Shown in pieces: positions 53,317 through 62,176 of a stretch of 64,000 nt of DNA. The stretch covers positions 62,001-126,000 of the forward strand of contig NZ_WHSB02000013.1 of assembly GCF_010994755.1 (NCBI RefSeq), given 5' to 3'. Below the pieces are notes generated by a model. That model saw only the letters and a program-made list of their open reading frames with translations. It did not search any database and had not been told where the DNA came from. Each line of letters opens with the position of its first letter. Within the stretch, counting starts at the first letter, position 1. The translations under genes and the position numbers were made by a program. The DNA comes from Shinella lacus. Its GTDB lineage: Bacteria > Pseudomonadota > Alphaproteobacteria > Rhizobiales > Rhizobiaceae.

Positions 53317-53636
53317 CAGCCAATCTCCAGTCCGACGATCCTGTCGTCCTTGACGGTGAAGGAAAAATCGAGCGTCACGGGGCTGTTGGGAAATTGTCCC
53401 GTCACCGTCGCACGGACGGAAACGTTGTCACCCGCACCTTTCGTCTCGATGGGCTCGGCGACGTGACGGTACTTTTCCTTTGCTGCCACCCACCAGCTAC
53501 GGATTGCGCCCACACCTTCATGGCGGGAGCCCTCGTCGTTAACCACGGCGCTCGCGGAGAACACCGCAGCCAGGGCATCCGGGTCGTTGCGCCTGTCGGC
53601 GTCGAAATAGGCTTTCACAACGTCAGGCATATCCAT
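53316..53636 (-). CDS. SnoaL/NTF2-like fold protein
   Basis: A 106-residue protein with the alpha+beta cone pattern of SnoaL-like polyketide cyclases and ketosteroid isomerases: [31 protein letters not shown] at the start, then a WWVAAKEKY helix and C-terminal strands. The start follows GAGGAAGAAG. It is the first gene of the SDR operon and is divergent from a LysR gene. Confidence 0.88.
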   Translation of the reverse strand: MDMPDVVKAYFDADRRNDPDALAAVFSASAVVNDEGSRHEGVGAIRSWWVAAKEKYRHVAEPIETKGAGDNVSVRATVTGQFPNSPVTLDFSFTVKDDRIVGLEIG

Positions 53637-53733
53637 CGCTTCTTCCTCATCTGTATGTTCCTCCTAGATAAGGCTCGACGATTGTATGAATAAGTGGGAT
53701 AAAACGGGATGACTAATTGAACGAATCGGGACA

Positions 53734-54663
53734 ATGGAGCGCGCTGGCCTGAACGACCTGAATGCCGTCATCGCAATTGCGCGCAGGAGAACGTTTCGAG
53801 CGGCCGCCATCGATCTCGGGATGTCCACGACCGCGCTGAGCCATGCCATCGGAAAGCTCGAGGCAAATCTTGGCGTGCGCCTGTTCAATCGCACGACGCG
53901 CAGCGTCTCGCTGACCGATGCCGGCAGGCTGTTCGTGGAACGGGTGGGGCCTGCACTTCAGGATATCCATGGCGCATTGGATATGGTGCGATCCCAACGG
54001 GAGACGCCCTCGGGGACGATACGGATCAATGCCGCTCCGTTTGCCGCGCGCGAAATCATCTCGCCGCTCGTCATCGAATTTCTTCGTCGCTATCCGGACA
54101 TGAACGTCGACCTGGTGACCGAAGGGCGGTTGATCGATATCGTTGCCGATGGTTTTGATCTAGGCGTGCGGGTTGCCGGCCTGGTTCCCAGCGACATGAT
54201 CGCCGTCCCACTCGGCCGCCCGCAGCGATATGCTATCGTCGGGTCTCCCGACTATTTCAGGCACAACGGAAAACCGCGTGTCCCACCGGACCTTCTCGGC
54301 CACAAATGCATCCGTGTGCGCTTGCCGGACGGCGCGCTTTTCCGATGGCGTTTCGAGAAGGACGGGGAGACGGTTCAGATCGACGTGCGGGGGCCTATCA
54401 TGCTCGACGAAGTAAGCCTCGCGCGAACCGCCGTCATGGAGAATATCGGCATTGGTTGCTTCATGGAGCAAGGCGTCCTCGCCGATATAGAGGCAGGCCG
54501 TCTGGTCCGCGTGCTGGAGGATTGGACGCCGCCCTTTCCGGGGCTCTGCCTGTATTATCCCGGCCGCCGAAATCTATCCGCCGGCGTTAAGGCTTTTCTC
54601 GCCTTAGCGCGTGAGGTGGCGGGGAAAAGTGTCGCAAAGCGCCGGAACAGGCGTATGCAATAA
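53734..54663 (+). CDS. LysR-family regulator
   Basis: A 309-residue protein: winged helix at residues 5-65 ([38 protein letters not shown]), effector domain after 90 with [24 protein letters not shown] pattern ([20 protein letters not shown]). The type fits the CrgA/AaeR-like subgroup that often controls a divergent oxidoreductase. It is divergent from the NTF2-like/SDR operon with 97 bases between. Confidence 0.93.
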   Translation: MERAGLNDLNAVIAIARRRTFRAAAIDLGMSTTALSHAIGKLEANLGVRLFNRTTRSVSLTDAGRLFVERVGPALQDIHGALDMVRSQRETPSGTIRINAAPFAAREIISPLVIEFLRRYPDMNVDLVTEGRLIDIVADGFDLGVRVAGLVPSDMIAVPLGRPQRYAIVGSPDYFRHNGKPRVPPDLLGHKCIRVRLPDGALFRWRFEKDGETVQIDVRGPIMLDEVSLARTAVMENIGIGCFMEQGVLADIEAGRLVRVLEDWTPPFPGLCLYYPGRRNLSAGVKAFLALAREVAGKSVAKRRNRRMQ

Positions 54664-54964
54664 CCTTAAGACTGCAAAGCATGGTGATCAGTTGCCGTTG
54701 CCGGCAGATGCGAAGATGCAGAGCGGACCTGCCCGTTTTAAAGCCGGGCCTTGCAAAAGAATGGCCCGGTAAAAGGGATTATCCGCCATTATAATAGAGC
54801 GATGTGGCGTGCTTTATTTCGTATTTTTTGTTCATAATCCGCACGGTGCGATATAGCGTTCCGGCATGGCTTCGCACCCATTTTGCCGCAGAGGCTTCCC
54901 CGGTTCGACACGGCCATGGCAAGGGCGACCCGATCTCTGGCAAGCGGGTCGACGAACCCATCGG
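54664..54964. other. Intergenic stretch after the LysR gene
   Basis: About 300 bases between the LysR stop and the end of the minus-strand isomerase gene. It contains the terminator hairpin listed separately and an AT-rich segment near 54780-54860. A 60-codon minus-strand frame here has no family features, so I see no gene. Confidence 0.6.
54744..54769. terminator. Terminator hairpin after the LysR gene
   Basis: CCGGGCC (54744-54750) pairs with GGCCCGG (54763-54769) around a 12-base loop. TTTT precedes it and AAAA follows it, giving a U-run on the minus-strand reading and an A/U extension of the stem. Confidence 0.65.
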
Positions 54965-55849
54965 TCATGCCGGAATCAGGCGCTCCATGAGGGCTTTCAG
55001 ATCGCGCGCCACGGCAAAGCTGTTGTCCTGGTGCTGTTGGGTGCAGAACAGTTCGCAGCTCCACCAGCCGGTATAGCCTGTCGATTTCACGGCATCTACC
55101 CAGCTTTGAAGATCGAGGACGCCCTGTCCGGTGGGGATGTCGCGCAGCACCGGTTCGTTCGGTATGCCGCCGGTATAGGGCAGGGAATCGCAGAGGTGCA
55201 CACCGTATATCAGGTCCTTGTCCAGTCGTGCGATCCGCTCCGGCGTATCACCCGAGGTATAGGAGTGCCAAAAGTCGATGACGATCCGCACATTGTCCCG
55301 CTTGCACAAGTCGAGGATCCGCTGTTGCGCATCCAGGGTGTTGAGCGGCGTCCACGACAGAGACTCTAGATAGACGAGTAATCCGTGGGAGGCGGCGATG
55401 TCGGCCACGGCCTGAAGGTTGGCGGCCGTTTGTTCGGTCTGGATACCCGTTGGTAGGTCGATCAGGCCGCGGTAGAGATGTGGATAGCGCTCCGCGGCGC
55501 CCGGCTCGAAAACGCGGATATCCAAAGGGCCGGTGATGGCTTCAATCCCTTTCGCGCCCGCCGCGGAGGCCAACACGCAAAGTTGTTCGGCTTCGCGCAG
55601 CATCTGCCGACGGGCGTCGCCCTGTCGTTCCAGATCGATCAGAAAGCCGATGCCGGGGAGGAAAAGGCCGTCGAGGCGCGCCTTCAACTCCGGCACGGTG
55701 AAGCCGGCATCGAGAAATGCGCCGATCTTGTTGCCGGAGGTTTCAAGGCCATCGAACCCGATAGTACGGGCGATTTCGATGTCGATGGCCAGGGTGTTCG
55801 ATTTGGATGCCATCGAATGAAAGATGAGTTGGTTCTGGGTTCTGGTCAT
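54965..55849 (-). CDS. Sugar phosphate isomerase/epimerase-like TIM barrel protein
   Basis: A protein of 294 residues of the xylose isomerase-like (AP endonuclease family 2) barrel. Metal-type residues are visible in YLESLSWTPL near 160, VIDFWHSYTSGDT near 192, VHLCDSLPY near 221 and SCELFC near 268. ATG at 55849 is preferred, with GAGGAGG upstream. It follows the oxidoreductase gene by 26 bases, a pairing common in polyol or inositol-like sugar catabolism. Confidence 0.9.
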   Translation of the reverse strand: MTRTQNQLIFHSMASKSNTLAIDIEIARTIGFDGLETSGNKIGAFLDAGFTVPELKARLDGLFLPGIGFLIDLERQGDARRQMLREAEQLCVLASAAGAKGIEAITGPLDIRVFEPGAAERYPHLYRGLIDLPTGIQTEQTAANLQAVADIAASHGLLVYLESLSWTPLNTLDAQQRILDLCKRDNVRIVIDFWHSYTSGDTPERIARLDKDLIYGVHLCDSLPYTGGIPNEPVLRDIPTGQGVLDLQSWVDAVKSTGYTGWWSCELFCTQQHQDNSFAVARDLKALMERLIPA

Positions 55850-55875
55850 GGCCACCGGCCTCCTCTATTCGTTCA

Positions 55876-56874
55876 TTACGGGCTGCTGACAGAAATGTGG
55901 CGCCTGCGTGCCGCTGCCTGGACGGCTTCGGCAGTGCGCAGAGCGATGACATTGTCTTCCGCAAGCGACATCCATGTGCCTGAGCTCTGGGGCAGGGCGA
56001 GGAAGGCCTCGATCGTGGTCATGTGCTGGTCGCGTTCGCGCACCGGAATAAGCTCGTTCCGGCCGTTCAGGCGGCGCACCAGGGCACCGGACCCTCTGCC
56101 GCTGAGGGTTCCATGCGCAGTGAGCGTGCCGCGATCGCCGGCGAGCATGACGATACTTTCGAACTCCGCAGTCGTGAAACTCTCGTAGGATTGAAAGAGC
56201 GCTCCACTGGACAGACGGATCGCGTAGGATATCTGGTCGCCGTCGGGGCTGGCCGGCACGGAAGAAAGGGCAGTCACCGCCGCTGGTTCCTGACCGGTGA
56301 GAAATCGTGCCAGATCGATGCTATCGACGGACATTTCAAGAAGGGCGCCGCCGCGATCCACTGCCTCGTCGATGTGACGGTTGGGCGGGAGCTGAAACGG
56401 TGCGCCCCGCGCGATGAGAAGCGACTGCAACGTGCCGATCTCGCCATCCTGCAGAAGCCGACGCATGGTCTGGTGGGGCGAGAGGGTGCGGAATGGCTGG
56501 TTGAGGGCCAGGAGGATGCCGGCCTTCCTGCATTCTTCGGCCAAGTTTGCCGCGATACGGCTGTTGCCGGCAATCGGGCCGTCGCACAGGACGTGTTTTC
56601 GCGCCGCTGCTGCGGCGAGGATATAGTGCTTGCGACGGTCCCGCGCGGCGCTCACATAAGCATATTGGACGCGCGGATCGCGAAGGGTCGGCCGCGCATC
56701 AACGGCGATGCCGGCTATCTGCATGTCCTGCGAGAAGTGTGTCGCATACTGCCGGTTCCGACTGACGACCCACAGGGGCTGATGCCCAACCGAACGGATC
56801 GCCGCCACCATGTGCTCGGTTGCAATGGTGCCGGTGCCCATGACCGACCATCCAAGTTCTTCCCCGGAATGCAC
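55876..56874 (-). CDS. Gfo/Idh/MocA-family oxidoreductase with altered EKP motif
   Basis: A 332-residue protein with an N-terminal Rossmann domain (VMGTGTIATEHM near residue 12) and a C-terminal alpha/beta domain. The family's conserved E-K-P substrate/nicotinamide motif is replaced by DGP in HVLCDGPIAGN near 95, so the usual catalytic-site Lys is missing. The start is a GTG with AGGAGG upstream. With the isomerase-like partner it looks like a sugar-oxidising pair, but the missing Lys argues for a changed or lost dehydrogenase activity. Confidence 0.9.
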   Translation of the reverse strand: MHSGEELGWSVMGTGTIATEHMVAAIRSVGHQPLWVVSRNRQYATHFSQDMQIAGIAVDARPTLRDPRVQYAYVSAARDRRKHYILAAAAARKHVLCDGPIAGNSRIAANLAEECRKAGILLALNQPFRTLSPHQTMRRLLQDGEIGTLQSLLIARGAPFQLPPNRHIDEAVDRGGALLEMSVDSIDLARFLTGQEPAAVTALSSVPASPDGDQISYAIRLSSGALFQSYESFTTAEFESIVMLAGDRGTLTAHGTLSGRGSGALVRRLNGRNELIPVRERDQHMTTIEAFLALPQSSGTWMSLAEDNVIALRTAEAVQAAARRRHISVSSP

Positions 56875-56972
56875 CGCACGTCCTCCTCTTCATCATCCGG
56901 AGATTGACCGGTCGCCCGGCGCGCTACAACTTCGCAGACAATTGATGTCTTTAGCGATATGAAGTACAATTA

Positions 56973-56988
56973 GCGTCACAGTGCGTCA
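56973..56988. promoter_or_regulatory. Tandem GCGTCA-N4-GCGTCA upstream of the XRE gene
   Basis: Direct repeats at 56973-56978 and 56983-56988, spaced exactly 10 bases (one helical turn), end 14 bases before the XRE start. The identical arrangement occurs at 58773-58788 before the thiamine-diphosphate enzyme operon. Position suggests autoregulation. Confidence 0.6.
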
Positions 56989-57002
56989 TACCGGGGGCTT
57001 TA

Positions 57003-57827
57003 ATGGAACAGCTGGGAAGAGATGGGGCCGCCCTGGCGGCGAACCTGAGAACGCTGTGCGAGCAGCACGGCTCCGTGGCCGCCGTCTGCCGCAAGATCAA
57101 TGTCAACCGGCAGCAGTTCAACAAGTACCTGTCGGGCGCGCATGTGCCGTCGGCGGCCAATCTGAGGATCATCGCGAACTATTTCGGCCTCAGCGTCGCC
57201 ATGCTCTTTGCCGACCCGGAGGAGTTCCGCACGCTGGTGGAAGGCAACTTCTTCCATGCGATGGCGACCGCCCGCCAGCTGCCGGAGTTCTCGCGCTTCG
57301 TGTCGGAGATGATCGTGGAGAACAATGCCGATCACAACGACATCGTCGGGATCTACGACCGCTATCAGTTCTCCTCGATCTACAAGGGCTTCGTGCTGCG
57401 CTCGGCTTTCTGCATCTATCGCAACAAGGAATTCCTCCAGCACTATTATGTCGAGCGTTTCCCGAGCTTCGACGACCCGAAGAAGACGGAATATGTCTTC
57501 AAATATTATGGTTTCTGCTTCCCCGTCGCTGACCGCCTCTTCACAGCGGATTTCGAGGGCATCCAGTCGAACGAATTGACCTTTGGCGTCTATGCGCAGG
57601 TCAAGCGGAACGCCAAACGCTTCATGTTCGGAATTTCCAGCGGCATTGCCGCGACCGTCTTCCGCCAGCCCTATTCCACGAAGGTCGCGCTGCACTACCG
57701 GGGGCCGGGCCTGCTGCGCCGCGAGCATCTCAAGGAGCTGACGGTCATGGACCGCAACGATCCCAGCATTCCGCGCGAGGCGCTGCAATATCTCGGCGAC
57801 GGCTCCGACATGATCCAGATGAGTTGA
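57003..57827 (+). CDS. XRE-family transcriptional regulator
   Basis: A 274-residue protein with a helix-turn-helix at residues 8-65 (SVAAVCRKINVNRQQFNKYLSG, then LRIIANYFGLSVAMLF) and a long C-terminal domain of about 200 residues without a recognised fold. That domain probably senses a ligand or mediates assembly. It is divergent from the Gfo/Idh gene and convergent with the gene at 57838. The tandem repeats before it and before the operon at 58904 make it the likely local regulator. Confidence 0.9.
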   Translation: MEQLGRDGAALAANLRTLCEQHGSVAAVCRKINVNRQQFNKYLSGAHVPSAANLRIIANYFGLSVAMLFADPEEFRTLVEGNFFHAMATARQLPEFSRFVSEMIVENNADHNDIVGIYDRYQFSSIYKGFVLRSAFCIYRNKEFLQHYYVERFPSFDDPKKTEYVFKYYGFCFPVADRLFTADFEGIQSNELTFGVYAQVKRNAKRFMFGISSGIAATVFRQPYSTKVALHYRGPGLLRREHLKELTVMDRNDPSIPREALQYLGDGSDMIQMS

Positions 57828-57837
57828 AGGCCATCCG

Positions 57838-58527
57838 TCAGGGGTGCAGTTCGACGGCGAGCCAGACGCTGTCGGTATCCGCATAGTAGCGGTGCCAGGG
57901 ATAGGTCCACTGGTTCTCGCCGGTGACCCGGCAGAAGGGATCGTGCGAATAGCCGATCGGCATCACCACGTCCTCATAGAGCGTCGCTGCGTCGCGCGCC
58001 TTGAATTTCTGCATGCGACCCGACCCATGGATCTGCGTGTGCGTTTCCAGGAACGGGTGCTCGTTATGGATGAAGCAATCCGTGTCGCCGGGCGACCACC
58101 AAAGATTGAGCTTCAGCGTGAAGGTCTGCGGCGCTTCGGCTGCCGCGCGTTCATTGGTGAAGACGCGGGGGTCCAGGGTAACGGTGCCGATCTCGTCCTG
58201 CGCCGATATGTAGAGCGGCGTGTCGCGGGGAAAGCTGCGGATGCGGTTGCCCAGCCAGTCCCAGCCACGAAACATGCAGCCACCGAGATTGGTCGGCCTG
58301 ACGACCTTGATGATCGCGGCGCGATCCGCCGAGCGGATGCGGCCGCCCTTCAGCCAGGTCGACTTCCACGCCGGTACGATGGCCGGATGCTCGTCGCCGG
58401 TGACCATCGGGGAGGGGCTGATATTGACCACGACGGCGTCCGTCACGTCATAGTCCGCGACGTTCTCGACAAGCGTGGCGGAAATGAAGTCGTCTGCGAA
58501 AGCCAGGTCTCTGCTCAGGTTCTGCAC
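57838..58527 (-). CDS. Uncharacterised protein, possibly cupin-like
   Basis: A 229-residue protein starting at a GTG with AGAGG upstream. A cluster of His and acidic residues (GDTDCFIHNEHPFLETHTQIHG near 155, then PIGYSHDPFC near 197) resembles a metal-binding double-stranded beta-helix, and several strands are predicted. No signal peptide or membrane segment is seen. It is divergent from the thiamine-diphosphate enzyme operon and shares its regulated promoter region, so it probably acts in the same pathway. Confidence 0.75.
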   Translation of the reverse strand: MQNLSRDLAFADDFISATLVENVADYDVTDAVVVNISPSPMVTGDEHPAIVPAWKSTWLKGGRIRSADRAAIIKVVRPTNLGGCMFRGWDWLGNRIRSFPRDTPLYISAQDEIGTVTLDPRVFTNERAAAEAPQTFTLKLNLWWSPGDTDCFIHNEHPFLETHTQIHGSGRMQKFKARDAATLYEDVVMPIGYSHDPFCRVTGENQWTYPWHRYYADTDSVWLAVELHP

Positions 58528-58749
58528 GGCGGTGCCTCTTTTGTCTGTCCGTGTTCTGAGAAAGCCATAGCGCGCGCCGCGAAAAAAGTGCGCGCCGGAA
58601 TTAATTTATTCGCATGATGGCGCGGCTCCAGCTTCACTTTGCGAAGGATGGCACTGTTCGGGATCGCCTGCCGCTCCCCACCGGGATGCCTGCGGACCGC
58701 TGCAAATTGACCGCGCCGGCGGCGGCGCGGCCGTCGCGATCATGAACCC

Positions 58750-58788
58750 TGACGCAAAACTGCTTTTGAAGTGCGTCATCTCGCGTCA
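58750..58788. promoter_or_regulatory. GCGTCA repeat cluster in the divergent promoter region
   Basis: The 376-base gap between the cupin-like and thiamine-diphosphate enzyme genes holds GCGTCA at 58773-58778 and 58783-58788 and an inverted copy TGACGC at 58750-58755. The direct pair repeats the exact 10-base spacing seen before the XRE gene. No other gene is seen in the gap. Confidence 0.6.
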
Positions 58789-58903
58789 GTGTTTCGATGG
58801 CTGCGAACTTGCGAGTTTGCCTCGCTCGGCGGAAGAATAAGCCTATCGCTGGAGGGCGTCCCCGTCCTGCTCACAAGATAACGAGATTTCAGAGGGTCGA
58901 TCA

Positions 58904-60706
58904 ATGAAGCTGACAGGTGGTCAAGTCGTCGCGAAAGCGTTGAAGGAATATGGCGTCGAATATGTGGCGGGCGTGCCCGGCCACGGCATCTGGTCGCTGT
59001 TCGACGCGTTCCTGCAGGAGGGATCGGAAATCCCCTTCATCCAGGTGATGCACGAGCAGAGCGCGGTTCACATGGCCGACGGCTACTACCGCGCCTGCGG
59101 CAAGCCGATGGCTTGCTCCACCTCGGTCGGTCCGGGCGCGGCCAACACGATCATTGGCCTTGCAACCGCCTATTGCGATTCCACTTCGCTCTTCTACGTT
59201 TCCGGCTCGCCCCAGACCTATATGCATGGCCACGGCACTATGCAGGAGCTGGAGCGCCAGCAGGACAATGCCTTCCCGCGCATCACCGAGCAGGTGACCA
59301 AGCGCGCCTGGCAGGCCAATTCGGTGCAGGTCCTCCCAAGCATTATGCACCGTGCCTTCAGCGAGTTGCTGACGGGCCGCCCGGGTCCGGTTCATGTCGA
59401 AGTCCCGATGGACGTTCAGGTCGACGCGGCGGATGTCACCATCCATCCGCTCGGCAAGCGCCTGCCGGTCGGCGTCGCCTATCCGGATCCGAAGGCCATT
59501 GAAGCCGCGCTGAAGGTTCTTCTCTCCGCCGAGCGCCCGGTCATCGTCGCCGGCGGCGGCGCGATCACGGCCAATGCATCGGCAGAACTGACGCGCCTTG
59601 CCGAAAAGCTCGGTGCCGCCGTCTCGATCACATGGAACGGCAAGGGCGCCATTTCCGAGGATCACCAGTTGTTCATCGGCGCCGTCGGCCAGACGGGCAC
59701 GACCTGCGGCAACAAGATCACCGCATCGGCCGACGTCGTCGTTTCGGTCGGCTGCCGCTTCACCGACTGGTCGGCCTCCTCCTATGCCAAGGGCGTCTCC
59801 TTCTCGATCCCCTCGGCCAAACTCATCCATATCGACCTCGACCCGCGCGAGATCGGCAAGAACTACGAGACGGAAGTCGGCATCGTCGCCGATGCCAAGG
59901 TGACGCTGGAGGCGATCCTGTCGCTGATTTCCGATGCGGATTCGCAGAAGATGCTATCGCGCCGCGAGACCTTCGTCGCCGATGTGCAGAAGGCCAAGGC
60001 CGAATGGCGCGCCCAGGTCGAGCCGCGCGAAAACAGCCGCGAGACGCCCTTCACCTCGCAGCGCCCGTTGATGGCGCTCCGCAAGGTCCTCGACCGCAAC
60101 GGCATCGTCGTCGTCGGCTCGGGCAATACGCAGGGCTCGGTCAAGCAGAGCTTCCCGATCTACGAACCCCGTACGCATCTCACCTCCGGTTCCTATTCGC
60201 CGATGGGCTGGGCGGTGCCGGCAGCGCTTGGCGCCAAGCTCGCCTGCCCGGACCGGCAGGTCGTCGCCATCGTCGGCGACGGCGACTTCATGATGTCGCT
60301 GCCGGAAATGGGCACGGCCGTCATGAACGGCATCAATGTCGTGTTCCTGGTGCTGAACAACCAGGGCTACATGTCGATCCGCGGCGGGCAGCGCAAGTTC
60401 ATGGGCCGCCATATCGCATCCGAGTTCAACCACCATGCCGGTAACGGCGCGCCCTATTCGGCCGACATCACGGCCTCCGCCAAGGCCTTCGGCCTTCAGG
60501 CGTGGAAGGTGGAGAAGGACGAGGACCTCGAAAGCAGCCTGAAGGCGGCGCTCGAATGCGGCGGTCCGGCCCTCGTCGAAGTGATCGTCTCGCGCGATGC
60601 CGCCGGTCCCTTCGCAACCGGCTGGTGGGACTTCCCGTCGCCGGCCTATTACGAAAAGGAGCAGGCCGCACACGCAGAGATGCGCGCCCGCGAACAGCAC
60701 CTCTAG
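58904..60706 (+). CDS. Thiamine-diphosphate-dependent enzyme (acetolactate synthase-like)
   Basis: A 600-residue enzyme. The N-terminal domain has the activating Glu in VMHEQSAVHMADGYYR near residue 49. The middle domain has VIVAGGGAITANA near 203. The C-terminal ThDP motif is GDGDFMMSLPEM near 462, with NNQGYMS near 488. It does not show the start typical of sulfoacetaldehyde acetyltransferase (Xsc), and no regulatory subunit gene is nearby, so valine/isoleucine synthesis is unlikely. As first gene of a HisD-like/ABC operon it is probably catabolic, cleaving or condensing a 2-oxo acid. Confidence 0.88.
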   Translation: MKLTGGQVVAKALKEYGVEYVAGVPGHGIWSLFDAFLQEGSEIPFIQVMHEQSAVHMADGYYRACGKPMACSTSVGPGAANTIIGLATAYCDSTSLFYVSGSPQTYMHGHGTMQELERQQDNAFPRITEQVTKRAWQANSVQVLPSIMHRAFSELLTGRPGPVHVEVPMDVQVDAADVTIHPLGKRLPVGVAYPDPKAIEAALKVLLSAERPVIVAGGGAITANASAELTRLAEKLGAAVSITWNGKGAISEDHQLFIGAVGQTGTTCGNKITASADVVVSVGCRFTDWSASSYAKGVSFSIPSAKLIHIDLDPREIGKNYETEVGIVADAKVTLEAILSLISDADSQKMLSRRETFVADVQKAKAEWRAQVEPRENSRETPFTSQRPLMALRKVLDRNGIVVVGSGNTQGSVKQSFPIYEPRTHLTSGSYSPMGWAVPAALGAKLACPDRQVVAIVGDGDFMMSLPEMGTAVMNGINVVFLVLNNQGYMSIRGGQRKFMGRHIASEFNHHAGNGAPYSADITASAKAFGLQAWKVEKDEDLESSLKAALECGGPALVEVIVSRDAAGPFATGWWDFPSPAYYEKEQAAHAEMRAREQHL

Positions 60707-60718
60707 ACATCTCGAGCA

Positions 60719-60738
60719 GGGGAGGCCTGAGCCTCCCT
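60719..60738 (+). terminator. Intercistronic hairpin before the HisD-like gene
   Basis: GGGGAGGC pairs with GCCTCCCT (one G-T pair) around a CTGA loop, 13 bases after the thiamine-diphosphate enzyme stop. It has no long T-run and probably adjusts relative expression within the operon. Confidence 0.5.
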
Positions 60739-60799
60739 TGCCCTCCCAAGCCCTTGATAACGCGGCGCCCATGGCGGCCGTGAACGAAGAGACTTTGTC

Positions 60800-62113
60800 A
60801 TGATCCGGCACATCAAAACAGCCAAGGCTCCCATCGAAGACGGCGGAACCGACAGCGCGGTCACCAAGGCAGTCGAGGCACTTCTCGCAAAAGTCAGGGA
60901 TGGCGGCGACAAGGCGGTTCGCGAACTGTCCGTGCAGTTCGACAAGTTCGATCGCGAATCCTACCGGCTGACGAAGGATGAGATCGCGGGCTGCATCAAC
61001 GCGCTCACGGCCCGGGAACGCGAAGACCTCGATTTTGCGCAGGATCAGATTCGCCGGTTCGCAGAGGTCCAGAAGGCGGCGCTGAAGGACGTTGAGGTCG
61101 AGACCCTGCCGGGCGTCGTGCTCGGCCACAAGAACGTGCCGATCCAGAATGTCGGCTGCTATGTGCCGGGCGGCAAATATCCGCTGCTGGCATCCGCCCA
61201 CATGACCGTGCTGACGGCGCGTGTCGCCGGCTGCCAGCGGGTGATCACCTGCGCACCGCCCTTCCAGGGCCGGATTGCCGAAAAGATCGTTGCGGCGCAG
61301 GCGCTTGCCGGCGCCGACGAGATCTATTGCATCGGCGGCGTCCAGGCGATCGCCGCGATGGCGTACGGCACGGAAACGATCGATCCGGTCGACATGCTGG
61401 CTGGCCCCGGCAATGCCTATGTCGCGGAAGCCAAGCGGCTGCTCTTCGGCCGCGTCGGTATCGATCTTTTCGCTGGCCCGACGGAAACGCTGATCATCGC
61501 CGACGACAGCGTCGACGGCGAACTGGTGGCGACGGACCTCCTCGGCCAGGCCGAGCATGGCGTCAATTCGCCGGCGATTCTCATCACCAATTCGGAGAAG
61601 CTGGCGCGTGACACGCTTTCCGAGATCGAGCGCCTGCTTGCGATCCTCCCGACGGCGGCGGTCGCGGGCAAGGCCTGGGAGGATTTCGGCGAGATCATTT
61701 TCTGCGACACGATCGAGGAGATGCTGGCGGAAGGCGACCGCGTGGCGTCCGAACATGTGCAGGTCATGACCCGCGATCCGGACTACTTCCTCGCCAACAT
61801 GACGAACTATGGCGCGCTGTTCCTGGGTGCGCGCACGAATGTCGCTTTCGGCGACAAGGTGATCGGCACCAACCATACGCTGCCGACCAACAAGGCGGCC
61901 CGCTACACCGGCGGCCTCTGGGTCGGAAAATTCCTGAAGACCTGCACCTACCAGAAGGTCCTGACCGACGAGGCGTCCGCGATGATCGGCGCCTACGGCT
62001 CGCGGCTCTGCCTGATGGAAGGCTTCGCCGGGCATGCCGAGCAGGCAAACATTCGTGTCCGCCGCTACGGCGGCCGCAACGTCGGCTACGCGATGCCCGC
62101 AGACCCCGTTTAA
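60800..62113 (+). CDS. HisD-family dehydrogenase (histidinol or sulfopropanediol dehydrogenase-like)
   Basis: A 437-residue NAD- and Zn-dependent dehydrogenase. Family motifs are complete: [15 protein letters not shown] near residue 128, [16 protein letters not shown] near 200, [10 protein letters not shown] near 252, SEHVQVMT near 318 and GTNHTLPT near 357. It is not in a histidine-synthesis context. HisD homologues in catabolic operons include HpsN, which oxidises dihydroxypropanesulfonate to sulfolactate. The sugar-type importer and thiamine-diphosphate enzyme beside it fit oxidation of an imported polyol or sulfonate to an acid. The substrate is not proven. Confidence 0.88.
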   Translation: MIRHIKTAKAPIEDGGTDSAVTKAVEALLAKVRDGGDKAVRELSVQFDKFDRESYRLTKDEIAGCINALTAREREDLDFAQDQIRRFAEVQKAALKDVEVETLPGVVLGHKNVPIQNVGCYVPGGKYPLLASAHMTVLTARVAGCQRVITCAPPFQGRIAEKIVAAQALAGADEIYCIGGVQAIAAMAYGTETIDPVDMLAGPGNAYVAEAKRLLFGRVGIDLFAGPTETLIIADDSVDGELVATDLLGQAEHGVNSPAILITNSEKLARDTLSEIERLLAILPTAAVAGKAWEDFGEIIFCDTIEEMLAEGDRVASEHVQVMTRDPDYFLANMTNYGALFLGARTNVAFGDKVIGTNHTLPTNKAARYTGGLWVGKFLKTCTYQKVLTDEASAMIGAYGSRLCLMEGFAGHAEQANIRVRRYGGRNVGYAMPADPV

Positions 62114-62176
62114 CGACCACGCACAAGAGCCCGACAGGGGCCGCGCTAAAAAACTCAACCAGAGAGGACCAACGTC

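Noticed and set aside
54779-54961. Small 60-codon minus-strand frame
   Set aside because: No recognisable family, composition unlike neighbours, and it overlaps the terminator-adjacent spacer after the LysR gene.
58904-62113. Assigning these genes to isoleucine/valine and histidine biosynthesis
   Set aside because: No small regulatory subunit, no other his or ilv genes, and a transporter and catabolic-type regulator share the operon.
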